A stretch of 64,000 nt of DNA, taken from assembly GCA_963719055.1 (NCBI GenBank), contig CAVRAU010000004.1, positions 1 to 64,000 of the forward strand, read 5' to 3'. Under the pieces are notes generated by a model. The model made no database searches and was not told where the DNA came from. It saw only the letters and a list, made by a program, of their open reading frames with translations. Below, one piece after another: positions 1-9,217 of this stretch; within the stretch, counting starts at the first letter, position 1, and every line of letters begins with the position of its first letter. The position numbers and the translations under genes were made by a program. This stretch comes from CAXMQZ01 sp963719055. GTDB taxonomy: Bacteria > Acidobacteriota > Thermoanaerobaculia > Multivoradales > JAHEKO01.

Positions 1-1018
1 GCAAGGTCTGGAATCCCCTGCCACTTTCCGCGGAAGATCTGCAGCATTTGCAGGTCGAGCCGCTGGACCTTGGGCCGCTGCGGCCGAGCTTTCCATAGTC
101 TTTGGCGGGTTACGCCCAGCGCCGGTGGAGACCTTCTACGATGACATGTGGGGATCGCCCTGGCTCGACATGCACCTGGCCCAGTTGGCTCACACGATCT
201 TGGAAGAGGAACAACTGGGAGCCGATGACGTGCCGGATCTGCTCGCTCTGAGCTTCTCGGTCTCCGATATCATCGGGCACCGCTTCGGGCCTCACAGCCG
301 TGAGTATGTCGATATCCTGCTACGACAGGACAAACTCGTAGGCGAGATCCTGGATCACATCGACAGCCAGGTCGGGCTCGAGCAGACGCTTGTGGTTCTG
401 ACGTCGGATCACGGTGTTGTCACGGCTCCTGAAATCCTTCAGCGGTGGGGCAAGCCGGGTGCCAGGGTGGATTGGGAGACGATCCACTGCGTCCAGCAGG
501 CGACCGACGACCTGGCCGAGAAGCACGGTGTGGAGGAATGGCTGATCGCGGGCACGTTCCTGGCTCCCGGTCTGAGCGAGTTTACCGGTCTGTCAGAGCT
601 CGAGCTCGAGCAGGCCACAGCTCGGAGCCTCGAGGAGTGTCCGGCTGTGGAGAAGGTCTGGACGGACAGCGAGCTGACCTCCTCTGAGGCCCAGCAGCGA
701 CCGACCGATGAGAACGACGAGCGCTGGCTGTTTGCCAACAGCTACTACCCGGGACGCAGCGCAGAGTTTCAGATCCGCTACCGGGAATACTTCATGCCAT
801 CGCGAGGTAGCCTGACGACCCATGGCACCTCGTACCTCTACGATCGACAGGTACCGATCGTCTTCATGATGCCTGGCAAAGCTCCAGCCCGTCACGATTC
901 GAGCATTGCGACTGTCGATATTGCTCCGACTATCGCTGGCCTGTTGGGTGTTCCCCTACCAGACGGTGTTGACGGCGAGAACAGAGTCCCCCACTTCTCA
1001 TCCTCGCCCGTTGATTAG
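1..1018 (+). CDS. PafA-like alkaline phosphatase / nucleotide pyrophosphatase family, 5' partial, one frameshift
   Basis: C-terminal two thirds of a metal-dependent phosphomonoesterase or phosphodiesterase of the alkaline phosphatase superfamily (PF01663-like, nearest in style to PafA), probably periplasmic. Seen: the segment DLLALSFSVSDIIGHRFGP, the metal-binding stretch VVLTSDHGV, a late His in THGTSYLYD and the closing DIAPTIAGLLGVP. The gene begins before the window. From base 3 the third frame reads KVWNPLPLSAEDL... and stops at about 93-95, just where the second frame takes over (GGLRPAPVETFYDDMWG). One missing base, or two extra, near 93 would join them, so the GTG at 125 is probably not a real start. 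Substrate cannot be told from sequence. Confidence 0.8.
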   Translation, partial: QGLESPATFRGRSAAFAGRAAGPWAAAAELSIVFGGLRPAPVETFYDDMWGSPWLDMHLAQLAHTILEEEQLGADDVPDLLALSFSVSDIIGHRFGPHSREYVDILLRQDKLVGEILDHIDSQVGLEQTLVVLTSDHGVVTAPEILQRWGKPGARVDWETIHCVQQATDDLAEKHGVEEWLIAGTFLAPGLSEFTGLSELELEQATARSLEECPAVEKVWTDSELTSSEAQQRPTDENDERWLFANSYYPGRSAEFQIRYREYFMPSRGSLTTHGTSYLYDRQVPIVFMMPGKAPARHDSSIATVDIAPTIAGLLGVPLPDGVDGENRVPHFSSSPVD

Positions 1019-1078
1019 AAGATCGGTAGCGGGTGCTCGATACGGTTTAGCAAGTCCGACGAGAATGGTCGATCTGTC

Positions 1079-3055
1079 ATGAGGAACCCCAAACCGCCAT
1101 CTGCACTGGAGCGTTCCTGGACGATCGCAGACGCTGCGGAGCTGTATCAGGTGCCGTCGTGGGGCAAGGGGTATTTCGCGGTCAACGACGCCGGGCACAT
1201 CGTCGTGCGTCCCGAGAAGATCGTCGGACAGGAGATCGATCTGCTCGAGGTCGTCGAGGACCTGCAGCGCGGGGCTTACCGCGCCGCTCGTGCTGCGCTT
1301 CTCCAACCTGCTGACTCATCGGCTGCCGAGCCTTGCGCGACGCGTTCGCCACGGCGATGGCCGAGAACGACTACCAGGGCCGGTATCTGGCGGTCTACCC
1401 GATCAAGGTCAACCAGCAGCGCTCGGTGGTCGAGGAGGTCTATCGATACGGCGGCGACTACGGCTTCGGCCTCGAGGTGGGCTCCAAGCCGGAGCTGCTG
1501 GCGGTGCTGGCGATGACCGACGATCCGAGCCCGCGGCTGATCATCTGCAACGGCTTCAAGGACGACGACTACATCGAGAGCGTGATCCTCGCCAGCAAGC
1601 TCGGCCGGACGATCATTCCGGTGGTCGAGAAGTTCGACGAGCTCGACCTGATCCTCAAGCACGCCGAGCGCTACGACGTGCGGCCGCGGATCGGCGTGCG
1701 CGTCAAGCTCGCCAGCGAGGGCGCCGGACGCTGGCGCGACTCGGCCGGCGCCAAGTCGAAGTTCGGCCTGTTCGTCGACCGAGGTGCATCGAGCTCTTCG
1801 AGCGCTGCGAGGAGCACGGCCTGCGAGGACTGCCTGGAGCTCGTGCACTGCCACCCCGGGAGCCAGCTTCACGACATCCGCCGCGTCAAGGACGCGGTCG
1901 GCGAGCTGGCCCACGTCTACGCCGAGCTGGTCGCGCATGGGCGCAGCGGGCTGCGCTACCTCGACGTCGGCGGCGGGCTGGGCGTCGACTACGACGGCTC
2001 GCAGACCAACTTTCCGTCGTCGATGAACTACACGCTGCGAGGAGTACGCCAGCGACGTCGTCTACCGCGTCGCGTCGGTCTGCGACGACAAGAAGGTGCC
2101 GCACCCGACGATCGTCACCGAGTCGGGCCGCGCGCTCGCCGCCTACCAGAGCCTGCTGATCTTCAACGTGCTCGGCCGCTCGGGCCTCGACGGCTTCGAG
2201 GTCGAGCGAGGACCTCGACGAGGTTGCCGCGGCAGCCCGCCATGCCGCAGCCGGTGCTGGACCTGTTCGAGGCGCACCGCGCGATCTTCCGCGAGCGCCG
2301 GCTGTCGAGTGCTATCACGACGCGATCCAGGCCTACGAGCAGGCGCTGCAGCTGTTCAGCCTCGGCTACCTGGCAGCTGGCGAGCGCGGCCTCGCCGAGC
2401 GGCTGTTCTGGACGACCTGCGCGAAGATCCGCGACCTGGTCGCGCCGGATGCCGACCGGTCCCCGAGGAGCTCGAGAGCCTCGAGACCGTCCTGGCCGAC
2501 ATCTACTTCTGCAACTTCTCGGTCTTCCAGTCGCTGCCGGACAGCTGGGCGATCGACCAGCTCTTTCCCGATCATGCCGATCCACCGCCTCGACGAGAAG
2601 CCGACCCGGCGCGCGGTGCTGGCCGACATCACCTGCGACTCGGACGGCAAGATCGACCGCTTCGTCGGCCTGCGCGACATCAAGCGCACGCTGCCGGTGC
2701 ACGAGCTGGTGCCGGGCGAGGACTACTACCTCGGCATCTTCCTGGTCGGCGCCTACCAGGAGACGCTCGGCGACCTGCACAATCTCTTCGGCGACACCCA
2801 CGTCGTGCACATCGGCCTCGACGAGGATCAGGGGCTGGCGCGTCGAGGAGACCGTCGAGGGCGACACCGCGGCCGAGGTGCTCGTCGTACCTCCAGTACG
2901 ACGTCGATGCTCTGTGGGCTCGTCTAGAGGCTTCCTGCCATCGTGCGGTAGAGCTCGACCGAGTCAGTGAAACGGAGGCCCGGGAGATCCTCGCCTTTTA
3001 CCGGGCGGAGCTCGACGGCTACACCTACCTCGAGCCGGAGAGTCCGCCGTCGTGA
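1079..3055 (+). CDS. speA: Biosynthetic arginine decarboxylase SpeA, broken by about 13 indels as assembled
   Basis: PLP-dependent fold-III arginine decarboxylase making agmatine from arginine. The N-terminus reads WTIADAAELYQVPSWGKGYF and the body carries the SpeA hallmarks YPIKVNQQRSVVEE (PLP-lysine region), GLEVGSKPELLAVLA, GVRVKLASEG, LDVGGGLGVDYDGS and ESGRAL. The 659-codon span fits the family (about 630-660 residues). No single frame covers it: the protein is conserved but changes frame near 1274, 1334, 1781-1786, 1827, 2037, 2205, 2242, 2305, 2459, 2570, 2832 and 2890. Most breaks vanish if one inserted base is removed; for example CAG appears as CGAG at about 1827, 2037 and 2205. Third codon positions are almost all G/C from about 1180 to 2900, more than in neighbours. 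Read error or a chimeric fill is likelier than a true pseudogene. The stop overlaps speB by 4 bases. Confidence 0.9.
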
Positions 3056-3933
3056 GCGAACGGCAGAACCGCCGAGTTTTTTTCGACCTCCCGACCAGGG
3101 CAGCCGATCCGAGCACGGCAGCGGCGGTGATCCTGCCGGTGCCCTACGACCGGACATCGAGTTGGCTCAAGGGTGCTGCCGGCGGCCCGGATGCCATTCT
3201 GGAGGCCTCGCAACACGTGGAGGTCTGGGATCTTGAAACCTCGAGCGAACCGTGGCGATCGGGAATCGGAGCTCTCGCCGCGCTCGAATTCGACGGCCCT
3301 CCGGAAGCTCTGGCCGAGCAGGTCGCTGAGCGGGTCGAGCGGATTCTTGCCGCCTCTCAACTTCCCGTCGTTCTCGGAGGCGAGCACTCGGTGACGATCG
3401 GGGCGGTGCAAGCCGCGGCTGCAGCGTTTCCGCGACTCTCGGTCCTACAGATCGACGCTCACGCGGATACCCGGGAAAGCTACGGCGGTTCGACCCACAG
3501 CCATGCCTGCGTCATGGCCCGTGTGCGCGAGGTCTGCCCGATCGTGCAGGTCGGCATCCGGAGCGCCGATACGGACGAGATTCCTGGACTGTCGCCGGAC
3601 AGGGTGTTCTGGGCCGACGATATCGTTCGCAACCCAGACTCATCATGGATCGAGGAGGCCGTCAGACTGTTGGATCGCGACGTCTACGTGACGATCGATC
3701 TGGACGCCTTCGACCCGTCGATCGTGCCGGCGACCGGAACTCCCGAGCCCGGTGGCCTCGACTGGTACCAGGTCAACGACCTTGTGGCAGAAGTGGCACG
3801 CTGCCGCAACGTCGTTGGCTTCGATGTTGTCGAGCTGCTTCCGGGGCACCCGCCGTCGGCGTTTCTGGCGGCGAAGCTGATCTACCGAGTCCTCGCCGAG
3901 ATTCTAGCCAGCGAGAAAGCCAGAGGGGCTTGA
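3052..3933 (+). CDS. speB: Agmatinase (ureohydrolase family)
   Basis: Hydrolyses agmatine to putrescine and urea, the step after arginine decarboxylase. 293 residues, a normal length. The binuclear Mn site of ureohydrolases is complete: GGEHSVT (His), DAHADTR (Asp-His-Asp) and TIDLDAFDPS (Asp pair). The start is a GTG within the upstream stop (GTGA overlap), so translation is probably coupled to speA. The pair gives the two-step arginine-to-putrescine route. The intact reading frame here contrasts with the damage in speA directly upstream. Other ureohydrolases (guanidinobutyrase, formimidoylglutamase) are possible, but the speA context favours agmatinase. Confidence 0.9.
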   Translation: MSERQNRRVFFDLPTRAADPSTAAAVILPVPYDRTSSWLKGAAGGPDAILEASQHVEVWDLETSSEPWRSGIGALAALEFDGPPEALAEQVAERVERILAASQLPVVLGGEHSVTIGAVQAAAAAFPRLSVLQIDAHADTRESYGGSTHSHACVMARVREVCPIVQVGIRSADTDEIPGLSPDRVFWADDIVRNPDSSWIEEAVRLLDRDVYVTIDLDAFDPSIVPATGTPEPGGLDWYQVNDLVAEVARCRNVVGFDVVELLPGHPPSAFLAAKLIYRVLAEILASEKARGA

Positions 3934-3976
3934 GGCTGCAGGCATGACCGCCACGAAGGGCGGGAACTTTCTGGTC

Positions 3977-4876
3977 CTACTGGTCGCTCTCGGCACGCTT
4001 TCGCAAGTATCGGGAAATGCCATCCACCGACATCGCTTTGGGGTTGGCGAATTCCATGGCCTGGGCCAGATTGCCGGTCACTTCGACCTGATCGACCCGG
4101 TCCTGTAGACGCTGGGTATAGCGTTCGACCATCTGGTTCCGGTCGAGCCCTTCTTCCATCATGGATCCTATAAACTCCACCGATTCCTCCAGGGCGATCC
4201 TCAGGCCATCCAGCTGCACAGCGACTTCGCTGGTGGCTCCATAGTGGGTGGGGTAGAGGGTTGCCGCACCGAGGTGCCGAATCTTCTCGATCGTGTCTCT
4301 CCAGGTCTCTAGATCGAACTCGGGAGGGGGTGCCGGAACATCGATCCAGGGAGAATCGGGAAAGCGAATCCCAGCGGCGTCTCCCGTGAAAACCACATCG
4401 CCCACCTGATAGACGTGGTGATGGCGGGCATGACCGGGGGTCTCGATTGCCGTGAAGGAGAGTCCGCCCGCTTCGATGACCTGGCCGTCATGAATGGCCA
4501 CTACATTGTCGGGCGGGGCCGGCAGAATCTCACCCCACAGGGTTTCCATCTCGTCTTTGTAGATGCGGGTGGCGCTGGCGATGAGCTTGCTGGGATCGAT
4601 GAGATGAGGCGCGCCAAACGGGTGCACGTAGACAGTCGCCCCCTGTCCCGCCCACCATCCGGCTGCCCCGGCGTGGTCGAGATGGATATGAGTGACGAAG
4701 ACGTGTCGAATGTCGGCCGGAGCAACACCGTGATCATTCAGACCGGCGAGCAGTGTCTCCAGGGTCGAGCCGGGTCCAGTCTCGACCAGAACGGGACCCT
4801 CGGGTCCGACGATCAGATAGGAGGCAATGACCTGCGAGACGCCACGGTATTGAAGGTCGATGGTTTCAATCTGCAC
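3977..4876 (-). CDS. MBL-fold metallo-hydrolase (glyoxalase II-like)
   Basis: Zinc-dependent hydrolase of the metallo-beta-lactamase superfamily, 299 residues, no signal peptide, so cytoplasmic. The metal ligands are visible in order: THIHLDHAG (HxHxDH), then a His in YVHPFGAPHL, ETPGHARHHH, FTGDAAG (Asp) and a late His in LYPTHYG. The C-terminal helical part (about 210-299) is of the type found in glyoxalase II and related thioester hydrolases. Its start overlaps the 3' end of the upstream YdiJ-like dehydrogenase by 11 bases, so the two are co-translated; a role on an acyl or 2-hydroxyacid derivative linked to that enzyme is possible but is inference. Confidence 0.85.
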   Translation of the reverse strand: MQIETIDLQYRGVSQVIASYLIVGPEGPVLVETGPGSTLETLLAGLNDHGVAPADIRHVFVTHIHLDHAGAAGWWAGQGATVYVHPFGAPHLIDPSKLIASATRIYKDEMETLWGEILPAPPDNVVAIHDGQVIEAGGLSFTAIETPGHARHHHVYQVGDVVFTGDAAGIRFPDSPWIDVPAPPPEFDLETWRDTIEKIRHLGAATLYPTHYGATSEVAVQLDGLRIALEESVEFIGSMMEEGLDRNQMVERYTQRLQDRVDQVEVTGNLAQAMEFANPKAMSVDGISRYLRKRAESDQ

Positions 4877-7832
4877 GTTGGACCTCGTTTCGATTCTCAG
4901 TCAGTGCGTGTCGCAGCACCTCAGCAGGATGAAGGGCCTGTCGGCCGGTGCCATGCTCGATCTGCTGCCGGCAGCTGATCCCCGCGGCAACGATAACAGT
5001 GTCCGGTCCGGCATCGCGAATGGCAGGTAGAAGGCTGCGATCCGCCATCTTCATGGAGATCTCGTAGTGCTCGGCTTCGTATCCGAACGCACCGGCCATA
5101 CCGCAGCAGCCGGAGTCGACCTCTTGGACCTCGTAGCCTGTGGGTAGCGACAGGGCCTGATGACTTGGCGCGGTGCCTACCAGTGCCTTCTCGTGACAAT
5201 GGCCGTGGAGCAGGAGCTGACGTGTTTCTTGGGTGAAGCGCAGATCGAGCTCATGCCGATCTGCAAGCCGGGCCAGGAACTCCTCGAAGGTGACGGCCCG
5301 CTCCGCGATTCGATCCACGCGCGGGTCCTCAGGTAGCAGATAGTGGTACTCGTCGCGCAGGGTCAAGAGGCAACTGGGCTCGAGACCCACAATGGGCAAT
5401 CCGCGCTCAGCCAGAGGTGCCAGCCGATTCACGGTGTCCAGGGCGGCCAAGCGCGCTTCTTCCAGAAGGCCTTTGGAGATCAAGGGTCGGCCACAACAGC
5501 CATGGCCAGGCAGAAGCACTGCAAAACCCGCCGTTTCAAGCACTTCCGTGGCAGCGATCGAGACCCTCGGGGTGTTGTAGGTGTTCCAGGTGTCGTTGAA
5601 GAGCACGACCGATCCACGAGGTGCCAGCCGATTCTCAGAAGGTGCCAGCCGATTCTCGAACCAGGTGGTGAAGGGCTCCCTGGCGAACGCCGGCAGCATA
5701 CGTTGGCGCGAGATGCCAAGGATCTTCTCCATCGCATAACGGACCGGCAGAGCTCTCATGCTGGCGTTGGCGATGCCCGCCAGAGGTCCACTGAAGAACC
5801 GGTCGAGGTCGGCCATGTGGCCGAGAAGCTCGGCTCTGAGAGGGGTGCCGTGCACGCTGTTGTAACGGGCCAGAAAGTCGAAACGGATCTTGCCCATGTC
5901 TACCGACGAAGGACATTCGGCCATGCAGGCTTTGCAGGCCACGCAGAGATCCATGACCTCGTACATGCGCTTGCTGGTCCACTCGCTGGTGGGCAGATGT
6001 CCGGACAGAACCGCGCGCAGAGCGTTGGCACGGCCCCTCGTGCTGTGCTCTTCCTCGCGGGTGGCCATGAAGCTGGGACACATGGTGCCGCCATCGGGCT
6101 TGCGACACGCTCCAGCGCCGTTACACATCTCGATGGCGCGGTCGAGCCCCAGGTCGTGCCGGAAGTCGAGCTGCGTCGACGGCAGCCGCGCCTCGTAGGT
6201 CCGGCCGAAGCGCAGGCTCTCGGTCATCTCCGGTGCCTCGACGATGTTGCCGGGATTGAGCAGGTTCCGTGGGTCGAAGATCTGCTTGACCTGTTTGTAG
6301 AGCCCGTAGAGCTCGGGGCCGAAGAAACGCTCGTTGATCCAGCTGCGGGCCCGCCCATCGCCATGTTCGCTGGAGAGCGAGCCACCGTAGCCACTGACCA
6401 ACTCGGCCGAAAACGACAAGATCTCCGGCAGCTTCGCCACCTCGCTAGCCTGTTTGGCATCGATGAGGGGACGGACATGCAAACAGCCGGCGCTGGCGTG
6501 CGCGTAGTAGGCCACTTCTGTACCAACCTCGTCACAGAAGGCTTCGATGCGCGAAATGTACTCCGCCAGGTGCTCGACTGGGACCGCAGCATCCTCGATG
6601 AATGGAATGGGTTTGCGATCCCCCTTGATGCTCATGAGCAGACCCAGACCGCCCTTGCGCACTTTCCACACGTTCCTCTGTAGCTGCGGATCGAGAGCCT
6701 CGGCAGTGCTGGTCGCACCCGCCTTCTCCCGCCAGAGCAGGGCCTTGAGGTTCTTGATGTTCGCCCGCAGCTCGGCCTCGGTCTCACCCTGGAACTCTAC
6801 GATCAAGATGGCATTGGGGTCGCCCTCGGTAAAGGTCTGGAGAAGACGCGAGTACTCGGGCACCTCCCGGCAAAGTCTCATGGCGAACTGGTCGAGAAGC
6901 TCGACTGCGGAGACGTCCGCTTGCAGAATGACTGGCACGGAGGTCAAGGCTTCGTGCAAGCTGTCGAAATGGACCAGTGCCAGAGCGGTGCGCCGAGGCA
7001 AGGGCACAAGGCCGAGGGTGATGTCGGTCATCACCGCCAGCGTGCCTTCCGAGCCACAAACCATGTTCGCCAGGTTGAACCGGCGATCTCGCGGAATCTT
7101 GAAGGTCAAGTCACCATCGACGAATCTGTCCAGGTTGTATCCGCCTCGGCGCCGCCAGTGCCTTGGAGTTCCGGCACGGATGATGCTCTGGTTGGCCTCG
7201 TCTTGCACAAGAGCGGCCAGGCGCCGATAGATCTCGCCTTCGAGGCCCGATCGCCGGTGGCGCTCCTCTAGAGTCGCCGGTTCCAAAGCGTCGAAGCACG
7301 CCTGCGTGCCGTCGCTGAGGATGACCTGCATGGACCGAACGTGATCGGCCGTCATCCCGTAGAGAATCGAGTGGGCCCCGGTGGCGTTGTTGCCGACGAT
7401 TCCACCCATGGCTGCTCGATCGCCACTCGCGGGGTCGGGTCCGTACTGCAAGCCGTGTGGTCGCAGCCGGGTGTTCAGCCTCTCGAGAGAGATGCCGGGC
7501 TGAACCCGAACCAGCCTTGCCTCCACGTCCAGCTCGAGGATCTCGTCCAGGTGACGGGTCATGTCGATGACGAGGGCCTGGTTGACCGCCTGGCCTGCCA
7601 AGCTGGTTCCCGCCGTCCGCGGCAGCAAGGGAATCTCGAAACGCGAGGCGAGATCGACGGCCGCGTGGATGTCCTCGGCGTGACGTGGAATGAGGACGGC
7701 GTACGGTTCGACCTCGTAGATGCTGGCATCCGTGCTGTAGAGGATGCGGCTATAGCGATCGCTACGGAGGTCCCCAGCTACAGACTTACGCAGCTCGGCG
7801 AGGCAGTCGGAGAGACCTGAAGGCTCCTGCAT
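4866..7832 (-). CDS. FAD-binding and 4Fe-4S dehydrogenase, YdiJ/D-2-hydroxyglutarate or D-lactate dehydrogenase type
   Basis: 988-residue fusion of a GlcD-like FAD oxidase (PCMH FAD-binding module about 40-250, with PRTAGTSLAGQAVN and GDRAAMGGIVGNNATGAHS; FAD_oxidase_C about 280-540) with a GlpC-like iron-sulfur and CCG part. Cysteine sets seen: CNGAGACRK, CVACKACMAECP (ferredoxin-like), GHGCCGRPL and SGCCGMAGAFG. The size and order match E. coli YdiJ (about 1018 residues), which oxidises D-2-hydroxyglutarate; D-lactate dehydrogenases share the plan. It oxidises a 2-hydroxyacid and passes electrons through FeS centres, probably to quinone. A 7-residue tandem duplication (ENRLAPS, ENRLAPR) sits between the FeS and CCG parts. 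It overlaps the downstream MBL hydrolase gene. Confidence 0.88.
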   Translation of the reverse strand: MQEPSGLSDCLAELRKSVAGDLRSDRYSRILYSTDASIYEVEPYAVLIPRHAEDIHAAVDLASRFEIPLLPRTAGTSLAGQAVNQALVIDMTRHLDEILELDVEARLVRVQPGISLERLNTRLRPHGLQYGPDPASGDRAAMGGIVGNNATGAHSILYGMTADHVRSMQVILSDGTQACFDALEPATLEERHRRSGLEGEIYRRLAALVQDEANQSIIRAGTPRHWRRRGGYNLDRFVDGDLTFKIPRDRRFNLANMVCGSEGTLAVMTDITLGLVPLPRRTALALVHFDSLHEALTSVPVILQADVSAVELLDQFAMRLCREVPEYSRLLQTFTEGDPNAILIVEFQGETEAELRANIKNLKALLWREKAGATSTAEALDPQLQRNVWKVRKGGLGLLMSIKGDRKPIPFIEDAAVPVEHLAEYISRIEAFCDEVGTEVAYYAHASAGCLHVRPLIDAKQASEVAKLPEILSFSAELVSGYGGSLSSEHGDGRARSWINERFFGPELYGLYKQVKQIFDPRNLLNPGNIVEAPEMTESLRFGRTYEARLPSTQLDFRHDLGLDRAIEMCNGAGACRKPDGGTMCPSFMATREEEHSTRGRANALRAVLSGHLPTSEWTSKRMYEVMDLCVACKACMAECPSSVDMGKIRFDFLARYNSVHGTPLRAELLGHMADLDRFFSGPLAGIANASMRALPVRYAMEKILGISRQRMLPAFAREPFTTWFENRLAPSENRLAPRGSVVLFNDTWNTYNTPRVSIAATEVLETAGFAVLLPGHGCCGRPLISKGLLEEARLAALDTVNRLAPLAERGLPIVGLEPSCLLTLRDEYHYLLPEDPRVDRIAERAVTFEEFLARLADRHELDLRFTQETRQLLLHGHCHEKALVGTAPSHQALSLPTGYEVQEVDSGCCGMAGAFGYEAEHYEISMKMADRSLLPAIRDAGPDTVIVAAGISCRQQIEHGTGRQALHPAEVLRHALTENRNEVQRAD
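5620..5657. repeat. 21-bp tandem duplication inside the dehydrogenase gene
   Basis: The 17-base string GGTGCCAGCCGATTCTC occurs at 5620-5636 and again at 5641-5657, a period of 21 bases, so it inserts exactly seven residues (ENRLAPS then ENRLAPR) without breaking the frame. It lies in a linker between the ferredoxin and CCG domains, where length changes are tolerated. Confidence 0.85.
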
Positions 7833-7912
7833 ATGAACTCGGTGACAGGATACTCAATTCGCCCCTTCCAAAGTACCCAAACTCCGATTGGTAGAGATGT
7901 ACACTTGCGGCC

Positions 7913-9217
7913 ATGATGGTCGAACACCCACCTCACGTTGTGATACTCGGAGGTGGTTTCGGAGGGTTGTACGCAGCCAAGGCTCTTCGCAGGGCGCCTG
8001 TCAGGGTCACCCTGATTGATCGGCGTAACCACCACCTCTTTCAACCCCTGCTTTATCAAGTGGCGACCGCAGGTCTGAGCGGGATTGACATCGGTGCACC
8101 GATCCGATTGATCCTACGACGTCAGAAGAACACGACGGTTCTCCTGGCAGACGTCAGACGGGTCGATGTCGAAGCCAAGCGGGTGGTGCTCACTTCCGGC
8201 GATCCAGTACCCTACGACTATCTGATCGTCTCGACAGGCGTGACTCATTCCTATTTTGGCAACGAGAGCTGGGCGCATCATGCACCTGGCCTCAAGAGCC
8301 TCGACGACGCGCTGACGATTCGACGGAAGGTGCTGCTGGCCTTCGAGGAAGCTGAAAGGGCGAGAGATGCCGAGGCGCGTCGAGCTTGGCTGACCTTTGT
8401 GGTCGTCGGAGGAGGTCCCACTGGAGCAGAGCTCGCCGGGGCCCTCTCGGAGATTGCGCGCCACACTCTGGTGGGGGAATTCCGCAACTTCGACCCCTCG
8501 GAAGCCAGAATCCTACTGCTGGAGGGAGGACCGCGGATTCTTCCATCCTATCCACCCGAGCTCTCCGGAAAGGCCAAGCGTCAGTTGGACCGTTTGGGGG
8601 TCGAGGTGCGTACGGAGGCGCTGGTCACGGGCATCGATGCGGAGGGGGTGCAAATCGGCAACGAGCGCGTGGTAGCGCGAACGGTGCTGTGGGCCGCAGG
8701 CGTGGTGGCCTCTCCGATCGGTCGCTCGCTCGGGGCGCCCGTCGACCGGGTGGGGCGGGTGCTGGTCAACCCAGACCTGAGCGTTGCCGAACACGGGGAA
8801 GTCTTCGTGGTCGGTGATCTCGCCTATCTGGAAGTCGAAGGAACCCCCGTCCCCGGTCTGGCTCCAGCCGCGGTGCAACAGGGAGAACAGGCAGCCAAGA
8901 ACATTCTGCGGTCTGTAGAGGGACGAACGACCCTGCCATTTCGCTACCGCGATCGCGGCTCTATGGCCACCTTGGGCCGCAAGGCGGCGATCGCGGTCAT
9001 CGGTGGAATCCAGCTTTCGGGACTCGTCGCCTGGCTCGCCTGGCTCTTCGTCCACATCTTCTTTCTCATCGGGTTCAGGAATCGAATTGTGGTGATGTTC
9101 GAGTGGAGCAAGTCCTATCTCACGTTTCAGAGGAGCGCCCGACTGATCCTGGAAGAGAGATCCGACCCCTCTGAGGGGATCGCTTCGCCGAAGGTCACGC
9201 GACATAAACCGTCTTGA
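7913..9217 (+). CDS. ndh: Type II NADH:quinone oxidoreductase (NDH-2)
   Basis: Single-subunit, non-proton-pumping NADH dehydrogenase feeding the quinone pool at the inner membrane face. 434 residues. First Rossmann motif VILGGGFGGLYAAKAL binds FAD; the second, VVVGGGPTGAELAGAL at about 160, binds NADH; QPLLYQVATAGL is typical of NDH-2, as is the late VGDLAYLE flavin motif. The C-terminus carries the hydrophobic anchor (LVAWLAWLFVHIFFLIGF). It starts 80 bases from the divergent dehydrogenase gene and its 3' end overlaps the convergent aldehyde dehydrogenase gene by 23 bases. An ATG follows directly at 7916 and could be used instead. Confidence 0.92.
   Translation: MMVEHPPHVVILGGGFGGLYAAKALRRAPVRVTLIDRRNHHLFQPLLYQVATAGLSGIDIGAPIRLILRRQKNTTVLLADVRRVDVEAKRVVLTSGDPVPYDYLIVSTGVTHSYFGNESWAHHAPGLKSLDDALTIRRKVLLAFEEAERARDAEARRAWLTFVVVGGGPTGAELAGALSEIARHTLVGEFRNFDPSEARILLLEGGPRILPSYPPELSGKAKRQLDRLGVEVRTEALVTGIDAEGVQIGNERVVARTVLWAAGVVASPIGRSLGAPVDRVGRVLVNPDLSVAEHGEVFVVGDLAYLEVEGTPVPGLAPAAVQQGEQAAKNILRSVEGRTTLPFRYRDRGSMATLGRKAAIAVIGGIQLSGLVAWLAWLFVHIFFLIGFRNRIVVMFEWSKSYLTFQRSARLILEERSDPSEGIASPKVTRHKPS

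Noticed and set aside
1079..3055. speA as a decayed pseudogene or programmed frameshift gene
   Set aside because: There are no internal stops or visible missense decay in the true frame, and a dozen shifts cannot be programmed; error is simpler.
5343..6683. Long open frame (446 codons) on the plus strand inside the YdiJ-like gene
   Set aside because: It is antisense to a clear FAD/FeS dehydrogenase, lacks any recognisable motif and arises from high-GC codon bias.
7866..7912. Promoter for ndh with TACACT as -10
   Set aside because: No acceptable -35 at the proper distance, so the support is too weak to list.
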